From the NCBI GenBank assembly GCA_023417665.1, contig JAEZFA010000187.1, forward strand, positions 1-8,513: DNA of 8,513 nucleotides, given 5' to 3'. The notes beneath the pieces are model-generated. The model ran no database searches. It was not told the origin of the DNA and saw nothing but the letters and a program-made list of their open reading frames with translations. The translations under genes and the position numbers were made by a program. The first letter of the stretch is position 1, and the number at the start of each line of letters is the position of its first letter. Origin of the DNA: Pseudomonadota bacterium (GTDB lineage Bacteria; Pseudomonadota; Alphaproteobacteria; Rhizobiales; Xanthobacteraceae). Below, piece after piece: positions 1 to 5,490 of the stretch.

Positions 1-342
1 GGCGAACTCGCGATCGCGCAGGCCGTGATCTATCTTGCCACCGCGCCGAAATCGAACGCCGCTTATGTCGCCTACAAGAGCGCGATGCGGACCGCAAAAG
101 ACGCCGGCTCGCTGGTGCCGCCCAAGCACATTCTCAATGCGCCGACCAAGCTGATGAAGGAGGAAGGGTATTCCTCCGGCTATCAATATGATCATGATGC
201 CGACGAAGCGTTTTCCGGGCAGGACTATTTCCCGGAACAGCTCGGCCGGCAGGAATTCTATCATCCGGTCGAACGCGGGTTCGAGCGCGAATTGAAGAAG
301 CGCATGGAATACTGGGCGAAGCTGCGCGGACAAAAAGAATGA
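1..342 (+). CDS. rarA: RarA/MgsA recombination factor, C-terminal part (5' end outside window)
   Basis: RarA (MgsA) is a cytoplasmic AAA+ ATPase of the clamp-loader/RuvB-like group that acts at stalled replication forks and single-strand/double-strand DNA junctions. Only the last 113 codons are here. The frame is open from base 1, so the GTG at 25 is internal and not a start. The visible part is the MgsA C-terminal helical tetramerisation domain, recognised from the stretch YLATAPKSNAAYVAYK at the left edge, then VPPKHILNAPTKLM, a GYxxGYxYDHD block, FSGQDYFPE, and an RxxFYHPVERGFERE-type end closing with a YWAKLR tail. The AAA+ Walker motifs lie upstream of the window. The TGA stop overlaps the ATG of the next gene (ATGA, 339-342), so translation of the two is probably coupled. 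The family call rests on the C-terminal motifs alone but these are distinctive. Confidence 0.93.
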   Translation, partial: GELAIAQAVIYLATAPKSNAAYVAYKSAMRTAKDAGSLVPPKHILNAPTKLMKEEGYSSGYQYDHDADEAFSGQDYFPEQLGRQEFYHPVERGFERELKKRMEYWAKLRGQKE

Positions 343-1028
343 CGCGCCTCGTCATGCTCGCGGCCCTAGCGTTCGCGCTCGTCATGCCGCTGGAAGCGAA
401 TGCGCAATGCGTGCGTCTCGCGCCCGATGTCTGCGTCACGAAAAAATCCTACGATGCGCCGGTCAACGAGCAGCCGTTCTACGGTTTTGCCGACAAGACG
501 CCGGCCATGGTTGCGGCCGATGAAAAGTTCATGATCGATGCGGTGCAGGCGGGCAAGAACAAGGTGTATCTCGCTGCGATCATGCGCGGGCAGGAAGCGT
601 TTTCCCGCGGCGATTTCGCGACCGCCGCACAGCGCTTCAATCAGGCCTATCTGCTCGAGAAGAACGAAAGCCGCATCTATCACGGTTTCGCGCTGATCGC
701 GTTCTATCGTTTCCGCGACGCCGCCTATGCGGAAGAATTGCTCAAGATCGCCTTAGCCCAGCCAAATCCGGCGCCGTCGCTGCGTGGTGACTACGGTCAT
801 GTGTTGATGATCGGAAAGCGGGCGGAGGAAGCGCGGCCGCATCTGGAGCAGGCCGTGAAGGATGTCCCGAACGCGGTGCTTTACTGGAACGACCTGACTT
901 TCGCGCGGCTTTTGACCCGGGACCGATTCGGCGCCTGCGATGCTTCCGCGCAAACCTTGAAGCTGTCGCCGCCGCCTGCGATTGCAAACGGCATCAACTT
1001 CCTGCGCTCGAAGCTTGATTGCAGCTAG
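339..1028 (+). CDS. secreted TPR-like protein with four cysteines
   Basis: A 229-residue protein with a clear Sec signal peptide: short basic start (MTR), hydrophobic core at residues 4-18 and a probable cleavage site after ANA (residue 22). The mature protein should be periplasmic. Residues about 80-180 are alpha-helical and TPR-like, best seen in a repeat at 80-113 (RGQEAFSRGDFATAAQRF followed by a helix rich in Ala, Tyr and Leu). Two weaker repeats follow at about 114-144 and 147-180. The mature chain has four cysteines, two near the N-terminus (24 and 32) and two near the C-terminus (200 and 228), a layout that suits disulfides clamping the ends of the repeat solenoid; this is inference. 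QC follows the cleavage site without a lipobox, so a lipoprotein is unlikely. The start overlaps the rarA stop by 4 bases, which supports the ATG at 339 and co-transcription. TPR domains usually bind partner proteins, but no partner can be named. Confidence 0.8.
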   Translation: MTRLVMLAALAFALVMPLEANAQCVRLAPDVCVTKKSYDAPVNEQPFYGFADKTPAMVAADEKFMIDAVQAGKNKVYLAAIMRGQEAFSRGDFATAAQRFNQAYLLEKNESRIYHGFALIAFYRFRDAAYAEELLKIALAQPNPAPSLRGDYGHVLMIGKRAEEARPHLEQAVKDVPNAVLYWNDLTFARLLTRDRFGACDASAQTLKLSPPPAIANGINFLRSKLDCS

Positions 1029-1031
1029 CGC

Positions 1032-1265
1032 TCAGCGCTTGTTCGGCTGCGGCACGGGCGTGCGCATGTATTTGTTGTCGTAGGGGTTCTTCGACGTATT
1101 GAGATTCGGTGGCGTCGACGGCTGGGTCTGGACGGGCGGGGACTGCACCGGTGGATTCACCTTGATCGTGCCGGGGTCCATCTGCCGCGGCTGTTGCGCC
1201 ATGGATGCGCTCATGCCGAAGGTGAAAACCGTCATCACCGTCATGGCTACCAAGAGATGGCGCAT
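1032..1265 (-). CDS. small proline-rich secreted protein, probably stress-induced
   Basis: A 77-residue protein with a signal peptide (hydrophobic stretch at residues 4-19, probable cleavage after SMA at residue 23) and a mature part of only 54 residues. Thirteen of those are proline, with repeated PP pairs (NPPVQSPPVQTQP, STPP) and many Gln, Asn and Thr, but no cysteine. It looks unstructured and periplasmic or envelope-associated; no family is recognised. The start is ATG at 1265, because AGGGAG lies 8 bases upstream; an in-frame GTG three codons earlier (1274) would sit on that ribosome site. The stop lies 3 bases from the stop of the convergent TPR gene. A GGAAC-N17-CGTT element 46 bases upstream suggests control by the EcfG general-stress sigma factor. 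A 5-bp hairpin (1283-1295) lies in the leader. That the gene is real is well supported by start signals; its function is unknown. Confidence 0.72.
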   Translation of the reverse strand: MRHLLVAMTVMTVFTFGMSASMAQQPRQMDPGTIKVNPPVQSPPVQTQPSTPPNLNTSKNPYDNKYMRTPVPQPNKR

Positions 1266-1273
1266 TGAACTCA

Positions 1274-1279
1274 CTCCCT
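1274..1279 (-). promoter_or_regulatory. Shine-Dalgarno site that fixes the start of the small proline-rich protein
   Basis: AGGGAG on the - strand, 8 bases before the ATG at 1265. It overlaps the first base of the alternative in-frame GTG at 1272-1274, which makes the ATG the more likely start. Confidence 0.7.
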
Positions 1280-1311
1280 GTCGGGCGGTTCGCCCCGGTC
1301 CCGCGGTGATA

Positions 1312-1337
1312 AACGCTCTCGCTTAACGCCAGGTTCC
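1312..1337 (-). promoter_or_regulatory. EcfG-type (general stress response) promoter for the small proline-rich protein gene
   Basis: On the - strand GGAAC (1337-1333) is followed after exactly 17 bases by CGTT (1315-1312). This matches the established alphaproteobacterial EcfG consensus GGAAC-N16/17-CGTT of the PhyR-NepR-EcfG pathway. The CGTT ends 46 bases before the ATG at 1265, giving a leader of about 40 bases with a good ribosome site. The match is read directly; use by EcfG is inferred. Confidence 0.72.
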
Positions 1338-1353
1338 CGGAAATGCTTGTCTT

Positions 1354-1719
1354 CTAAACAGGCAAAATCGCGACAATCCGGTAGCTTAACGGATCAATCA
1401 CCACGATCTTTTCGTCGGCGACGACGTAGAAGAACCCGCCATATTCGGGTGCAATTTCAGCCACTTCCTTGGGGAACGGGTAGAAATGGAGGTTGCGCGG
1501 CACCTCTGCGCCCACCGCAAGTGTAATCTGCAGTTTCGCAACGTGATCGACCTTGGCGTTCTTCACATGGTCGCGGATTTGCTCCTGCTGCTGGGAGGAA
1601 ATGGGCGGTGCAGGCTGGGCGTCGGCGGGCGGCGCGACCGCCCCGGTGGACTGGGCCAGTGCCGCTCCCGGAATCAGCATCGCCGCGAGCAGCAGAAAAA
1701 GGGCATAGCGCACAGGCAT
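1354..1719 (-). CDS. DUF1236-family secreted protein
   Basis: A 121-residue protein with a signal peptide (PVRYALFLLLAAML, cleavage probably after ALA at residue 22), a Pro/Ala/Gln-rich linker to about residue 47, and a C-terminal DUF1236-like domain from about residue 64 to the end. That domain shows the usual family features: an AVGAEVP segment, HFYPFP, and an ending of the type KIVVIDPLSYRIVAIL. DUF1236 proteins are small exported proteins common in Rhizobiales, of unknown function and often in several copies. The frame is open much further upstream (to 1884), but the start is placed at the ATG at 1719. It begins the signal peptide, has GAGGAA about 11 bases upstream, and the longer form would run through the promoter below. 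The gene lies 88 bases upstream of the small proline-rich gene on the same strand, and each has its own stress-type promoter. Confidence 0.82.
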   Translation of the reverse strand: MPVRYALFLLLAAMLIPGAALAQSTGAVAPPADAQPAPPISSQQQEQIRDHVKNAKVDHVAKLQITLAVGAEVPRNLHFYPFPKEVAEIAPEYGGFFYVVADEKIVVIDPLSYRIVAILPV

Positions 1720-1767
1720 ATCGCGGTGGTTTCCTCGTTTGATTTGTGCGGGTTTGTGATGATTGCT

Positions 1768-1793
1768 AACGCTTGGGGCGCGGACTAGGTTCC
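1768..1793 (-). promoter_or_regulatory. EcfG-type (general stress response) promoter for the DUF1236 gene
   Basis: On the - strand GGAAC (1793-1789) is followed after exactly 17 bases by CGTT (1771-1768), again a full match to the EcfG consensus. The CGTT ends 48 bases before the ATG at 1719, almost the same distance as in the neighbouring gene. The element also lies only 35 bases upstream of the divergent crcB start, so the 108-base gap serves both directions. Confidence 0.73.
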
Positions 1794-1827
1794 GTTCACG
1801 TTTCCCCTCAAATCCAGTTTGTTCCCC

Positions 1828-2211
1828 ATGTACGCGCTTTTTCTGGTTGTTCTCGGCGGCGGCATCGGTGCGGGGTTGCGCCATGGCGTGAACTTGGGTG
1901 CTGCGCGTTATCTCGGCACGCAGTTTCCCTGGGGAACCCTCACGGTGAATATCGTCGGGTCATTTCTGATGGGCTTACTCGCCGCATGGTTTGCTTTTCG
2001 CGGTGATCAGCAGACCCCGCAATCGCTACGGCTGTTTCTCACGACCGGAATCCTCGGCGGCTTCACGACCTTCTCGGCATTCTCGCTCGACTTCGCGCTG
2101 CTGTTCGAGCGGGGCGATGGCATGCTGGCGATGACTTACGTCGCCGCATCGGTCGTCCTGTCGCTGCTCGCAATTTTCGCCGGCCTCTGGGTCGTGCGCA
2201 CCTTCGCGTGA
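1828..2211 (+). CDS. crcB: CrcB/Fluc fluoride ion channel
   Basis: CrcB (Fluc) proteins are small inner-membrane channels that work as antiparallel dual-topology dimers and let toxic fluoride leave the cell. This 127-residue protein has the usual length and four membrane segments. Family motifs are clear: GGGIGAGLRHG near the N-terminus, WGTLTVNIVGSFLMG (with the pore-lining Asn) in the second segment, and TTGILGGFTTFSAFSLD, which carries the third-helix break and the phenylalanine pair of the pore. The start is the ATG at 1828; a TTG three codons earlier (1819) is possible, and neither has a convincing ribosome site. The next gene starts 4 bases after the stop, so crcB probably leads an operon with rluC and atp12. 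I could not find a fluoride riboswitch in the short upstream gap. Confidence 0.95.
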   Translation: MYALFLVVLGGGIGAGLRHGVNLGAARYLGTQFPWGTLTVNIVGSFLMGLLAAWFAFRGDQQTPQSLRLFLTTGILGGFTTFSAFSLDFALLFERGDGMLAMTYVAASVVLSLLAIFAGLWVVRTFA

Positions 2212-2215
2212 CGTC

Positions 2216-3259
2216 ATGGCAGTTCAGACACGCAAGATAAAAGCGGACGAAGAGGGCATGCGGCTGGACCGGTGGTTCAAGACGCATTTTCCCGATCTGT
2301 CGTTCGGTCATCTGCAGAAGCTGCTTCGCACCGGCCAGGTGCGGGTCGATGGCGCGCGCGCAAAAACCAACACGCGGCTTGAGCCTGGCATGGCGGTGCG
2401 CGTGCCGCCGCTCTCGCGCAGCGTGAAAGAGAGCGAGGATGCCGCTGCCGGCGAGCCTGCGCCACCCCGCAGCGGTACGCTGAAGCCGCCGTCGAAGATG
2501 GGCGATGCAAAGTCGGATGCGGCGTTCATCAAGTCCATCACGCTTTACGAAGACCGCGAGGTGATGGTGCTGAACAAGCCGTTTGGGCTCGCGGTGCAGG
2601 GTGGCTCCGGCACGACGCGCCATATCGACGGCATGCTCGAAAGCCTGCGCGGCAAGGATGGGCAGAAGCCGCGGCTCGTGCATCGCATCGACAAGGATAC
2701 CTGCGGCATTCTTCTGATCGCGAAGACGCGGCTCGCCGCGGCGACGCTCGCGAAAACCTTCCGCTCGCGCGCCGCGCGCAAGATCTACTGGGCGCTTGTC
2801 GCGGGCGTGCCGAAGCCGCGGCAGGGACGGATCTCGACCTACCTCGCGAAAGGCGCGGGCGAGGGCGGCGAACTCATGCGGGTCGCGCGGCACGGCGAGG
2901 AGGAAGCTAGTCACGCCGTCACCTATTACGCGGTGGTCGATCAGGCCGCGCACAAGCTTTCCTGGCTTTCGCTGAAGCCCGTCACCGGCAGAACCCATCA
3001 GCTTCGCGCGCATACCGCGCATATCGGGCATCCGATCGTGGGCGATCCGAAATACTTCTCCATCGAAAACTGGGAATTTCCCGGCGGGATGCAGAACCGA
3101 CTGCATCTGCTTGCGCGCCGCCTCGTGATCCCGCACCCGAAGGGCGAGGGCGTGATCGACGTTTCCGCGCCGCTGCCGCCGCATATGCAGCAGTCGTGGA
3201 ATCTGCTCGGGCTCGACGCAAAGGCCTACGATCCGATCGTGGACGCGCCGGAAGAATGA
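2216..3259 (+). CDS. rluC: RluA/RluC-family 23S rRNA pseudouridine synthase
   Basis: This cytoplasmic enzyme isomerises specific uridines of 23S rRNA to pseudouridine; the E. coli RluC sites are 955, 2504 and 2580. The 347-residue protein has an S4 RNA-binding domain at about residues 13-65 (MRLDRWFKTHFP, then LLRTGQVRVDGARAK) and a charged, Pro/Ala-rich linker at about 68-105. The catalytic domain follows from 108. Motif II is HRIDKDTCG, with the catalytic aspartate at residue 159; the family usually has Leu and Ser where this one has Ile and Cys. GRTHQLRAHTAHIGHPIVGD (258-277) is the second family signature. It lies 4 bases after crcB and its TGA overlaps the ATG of the next gene. RluC rather than RluD is chosen because of the S4 domain layout and linker; alphaproteobacteria carry several paralogues, so the exact target uridines are not certain. 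Confidence 0.88.
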   Translation: MAVQTRKIKADEEGMRLDRWFKTHFPDLSFGHLQKLLRTGQVRVDGARAKTNTRLEPGMAVRVPPLSRSVKESEDAAAGEPAPPRSGTLKPPSKMGDAKSDAAFIKSITLYEDREVMVLNKPFGLAVQGGSGTTRHIDGMLESLRGKDGQKPRLVHRIDKDTCGILLIAKTRLAAATLAKTFRSRAARKIYWALVAGVPKPRQGRISTYLAKGAGEGGELMRVARHGEEEASHAVTYYAVVDQAAHKLSWLSLKPVTGRTHQLRAHTAHIGHPIVGDPKYFSIENWEFPGGMQNRLHLLARRLVIPHPKGEGVIDVSAPLPPHMQQSWNLLGLDAKAYDPIVDAPEE

Positions 3260-4008
3260 GCGACGACGACAACCCGATGAAGCGCGCGCAGGCCGCGATG
3301 CGCGCCGCCTTGCCGAAGCGCTTCTACAAGGAAGCGTCGATCGGCGCGGGTGACGGCGGCTTTCCGATCCTGCTCGACGGCCGCGCGGCGAAGACGCCGG
3401 CGCGAAAGCCGCTGGCGCTGCCGAGTGCCGCGCTTGCCGCAGCCATCGCCGCCGAATGGAATGCGATCGAGGACGTAATCGATCCCTCGCTGCTGCCGCT
3501 GACGCGGCTTGCCAATCTTGCAATCGACGCGGTGGCGGAAGCGCCGCAGCCGGTGATCGAAGAGGTCGTGCAATATGCCGGAAGCGACCTCGTATGCTAT
3601 CGCGCGGACGGTCCGGCAGCGCTCGTCGCGTTACAGAACGAGCGCTGGAATCCGGTGCTCGACTGGGCGGCGGCCTCGCTTGGCGCACGCTTCGTGCTTG
3701 CGGAGGGTGTGATGCATGTGCGTCAGCCGGATGCGGCGCTCGCAGCGGTGCGGGAAGCGGCCGAAGCGCTGGCGCGGCCCTTCGCGCTGACGGCGGCGGC
3801 GAGCGCCACCAATATCGGCGGCTCGGCGCTGATCGCGCTTGCGCTCGCCCGCGGTGCGCTAACGGGAGACGAAGCGTGGAACGCCGCGCATGTCGACGAG
3901 CAATGGAGTATCAGCCAGTGGGGCGAAGACATGGAGGCGCAGCAGCGCCTTGCCGCGCGGCATGTCGAGTTCACCGCGGCCGCGAAAATGCTTTCCCTGC
4001 TACGCTGA
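3256..4008 (+). CDS. ATP12-family F1-ATPase assembly chaperone
   Basis: ATP12 proteins bind the free F1 alpha subunit and hold it until it joins beta during assembly of ATP synthase. The family is known from mitochondria and from alphaproteobacteria. The 250-residue product shows the family landmarks in order: KRFYKEA (21-27), LLDGRAAKTPARKPLALPS (39-57), AIAAEW (63-68), PLTRLANLAID (81-91), DLVCYRA (111-117), QNERWNPVLDW (127-137) and the C-terminal block VDEQWSISQWGEDMEA (213-228) that carries the conserved acidic residues. There is no signal peptide, as expected for a cytoplasmic chaperone. The ATG at 3256 is chosen because it overlaps the rluC stop (ATGA) and begins just before the conserved region; an upstream in-frame start would run far back into rluC. 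It is probably the last gene of the crcB-rluC-atp12 operon. Confidence 0.93.
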   Translation: MSDDDNPMKRAQAAMRAALPKRFYKEASIGAGDGGFPILLDGRAAKTPARKPLALPSAALAAAIAAEWNAIEDVIDPSLLPLTRLANLAIDAVAEAPQPVIEEVVQYAGSDLVCYRADGPAALVALQNERWNPVLDWAAASLGARFVLAEGVMHVRQPDAALAAVREAAEALARPFALTAAASATNIGGSALIALALARGALTGDEAWNAAHVDEQWSISQWGEDMEAQQRLAARHVEFTAAAKMLSLLR

Positions 4009-4026
4009 CCGGCGGAGCCGATCAGC
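4004..4026 (+). terminator. hairpin terminator after the crcB-rluC-atp12 operon
   Basis: GCTGA (4004-4008) pairs with TCAGC (4022-4026) and CGGC (4010-4013) with GCCG (4017-4020), around a 3-base loop with one C-A mismatch. It is followed on the + strand by TTTCCTTCCC, a broken T tract. The stem includes the stop codons of both convergent genes, atp12 and DUF4260. On the - strand there is no T run, so it is better suited to the + strand transcript. Confidence 0.45.
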
Positions 4027-4411
4027 TTTCCTTCCCGATCCGGCCGAGATGCGTGTCGGCAAAGCCGGTTTCGTATTTCAGGCCATAGCCGAGCATGCGA
4101 TCCATGCCGATATGGGCGAGCCAGATCAGGGCAATCGCAAGCACAAGCGGTTCGGACCAGGCATAAGCCCAGGCACCGATGGCGATCGGCACCGCGGTCA
4201 GGTGGAAGGCGTTGTAAAGCTGGGCGCCGACGCGGGCATTGCGCAGGTAGCCGATCATGCCGAGGTCGGGCGCAAGGATGAGCGCGCCGAACAGCCACCA
4301 CGAATAGCCGAGCTTGGCATAGGCGTAGATGCAGACCACGAAGAGGGCGAAGCCTTCGGCCTTCAGGATCATGCGCGGGTGGCCGCCCACGGCGGGAGCT
4401 TCAGCGTTCAT
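4022..4411 (-). CDS. DUF4260-family small inner-membrane protein
   Basis: A 129-residue membrane protein with about three to four hydrophobic helices, at roughly residues 17-34, 37-55, 68-84 and 87-103. It matches the DUF4260 pattern: KAEGFALF near the start, SWWLFGALILAPDLGMIGYL (37-56), YNAFH (66-70), IWLAHIGMDRMLGYGLKY (96-113) and an ending with FADTHLG (117-123). The His/Asp pairs in AHIGMDR and DTHLG are strongly conserved in the family, but no activity is established to my knowledge. The ATG at 4411 has AAGGA 6 bases upstream and is well supported. It converges on atp12 with a 13-base gap and diverges from the DUF2157 gene. Confidence 0.85.
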   Translation of the reverse strand: MNAEAPAVGGHPRMILKAEGFALFVVCIYAYAKLGYSWWLFGALILAPDLGMIGYLRNARVGAQLYNAFHLTAVPIAIGAWAYAWSEPLVLAIALIWLAHIGMDRMLGYGLKYETGFADTHLGRIGKES

Positions 4412-4509
4412 CGGATATCCTTGGACGTGTGCACGGGGATTTGATCGGCCACGATACCGGCTCGCAGGCCGTCATGCTATGAACCCGCGGCCAATGGCGG
4501 GGGAAGCCC

Positions 4510-5457
4510 ATGAAAATCGTGCTCGATCTTTCGCAGCTTCTGGAGGACGGCGAGATCACGCCGGCCGAAGCGGAGAAGCTCAAGCGGCTTTCCGTGAGGT
4601 CCACCGGCTCGCTCGCCTTCAATATCCTGATCGGCTTCGGCGTGATTGCGGTTGCGGTCGGCGCGATTGCGCTGGTGCCGGACGCGGTCACGGGCATCGT
4701 GCTCGGCAGTATCGTGTTCGCGATCGGGCTCGCGCTGCTCTATTACTCGCCGCTCGAATGGGGCGTGCTCGGCAATATCTGCGTGATCCTCGGCGCGCTG
4801 GGGCTTGGCGGCGGCGTGGTTTACATGACCGAGGGATCGGTCTGGGCGTTCCTCGGCTGCGCCGTCGGCTTTGCGCTCGCCGGCGTCATCGCCCGCAGCG
4901 GACTTCTCGTTGCGCTTGCGGTGCTGGCGCTGTCATCGGTGCTCGGCGCGCGAACCGGCTATTTCCATGCCAGCTATTTTCTCGGCATCAAGGAGCCGAC
5001 GCTCACCATCATCGCGTTCAGTCTGCTCACGCTCGCTGCCTATCAGGTTTCGCTGATGGTGCATGCGGCCTATGAGCGGCTTGCGCTGATGGCGGCGCGG
5101 GTCTCGATCCTGCTCGTCAATTTCGGATTCTGGATCGGTTCGCTCTGGGGCGACCGGCTGGAACAGATCTCCGGCCTGTTCGGCCGCGCGAAAGAGAACG
5201 TGCTTACGATCCCGCGCATTGCTTTCGTCGTCGGCTGGGCGTTGGCGCTGATCGTCTTTGCGGTCTGGGCCATGAAGAACGATCGCCGCTGGGTGGTGAA
5301 TGTCTGCGCGGTGTTCGGCGCGATCCATTTCTATACGCAGTTCTTCGAGCGGCTCGGGCCCAACCCGCTGGCAATTCTGGTGGGTGGCGTTTCCGCGCTC
5401 GGAATTGCGATTGCCATCTGGCAGTTCAACAAGCGGGCAGTGGCGAACCCGACCTGA
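4510..5457 (+). CDS. DUF2157-like multi-pass membrane protein
   Basis: A 315-residue protein with a short soluble N-terminus and about ten hydrophobic segments, roughly at residues 36-57, 61-80, 84-106, 111-128, 130-146, 162-182, 193-211, 237-255, 260-277 and 286-304. The N-terminal LLEDGEITPAEAEKLKRL resembles the small helical module that begins DUF2157 proteins. The end, with HFYTQFFERLGPNPLAILVGG and a short basic tail, also fits that group. Function is unknown; DUF2157 proteins are broadly distributed inner-membrane proteins. The start is the ATG at 4510, with a G-rich ribosome site (GGGGGAA) just upstream. The stop lies 33 bases before the start of the class D beta-lactamase on the same strand, so they may share a transcript. 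The family assignment is from motif memory, so moderate confidence. Confidence 0.75.
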   Translation: MKIVLDLSQLLEDGEITPAEAEKLKRLSVRSTGSLAFNILIGFGVIAVAVGAIALVPDAVTGIVLGSIVFAIGLALLYYSPLEWGVLGNICVILGALGLGGGVVYMTEGSVWAFLGCAVGFALAGVIARSGLLVALAVLALSSVLGARTGYFHASYFLGIKEPTLTIIAFSLLTLAAYQVSLMVHAAYERLALMAARVSILLVNFGFWIGSLWGDRLEQISGLFGRAKENVLTIPRIAFVVGWALALIVFAVWAMKNDRRWVVNVCAVFGAIHFYTQFFERLGPNPLAILVGGVSALGIAIAIWQFNKRAVANPT

Positions 5458-5490
5458 AAATTGTCCCGATTGGAATAGAAGCTCGCGCGC

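Noticed and set aside
1023..1040. Repeat of AGCGCT at the convergent ends of the TPR and proline-rich genes as a terminator
   Set aside because: Only a 4-5 bp stem is possible and no T run follows on either strand.
1744..1772. Possible + strand sigma70 promoter for crcB (TTGTGC, 17 bases, TAACGC)
   Set aside because: The -10 element matches the consensus at only two positions.
1720..1827. Fluoride (crcB) riboswitch upstream of crcB
   Set aside because: I looked for the conserved fluoride aptamer pattern in the 108-base gap and did not find it; the gap is mostly taken by the divergent promoter. A covariance-model search would settle it.
1720..1884. N-terminal extension of the DUF1236 protein to 1884
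   Set aside because: It would put 55 charged residues before a signal peptide, cover the EcfG promoter and run into crcB; the ATG at 1719 has a ribosome site and starts the signal peptide.
2063..3688. A 541-codon open frame on the - strand opposite crcB, rluC and atp12
   Set aside because: Arg/Ala/Pro-rich translation with no recognisable domain, lying antisense to three well-supported genes with family motifs; typical shadow frame caused by GC-biased third codon positions.
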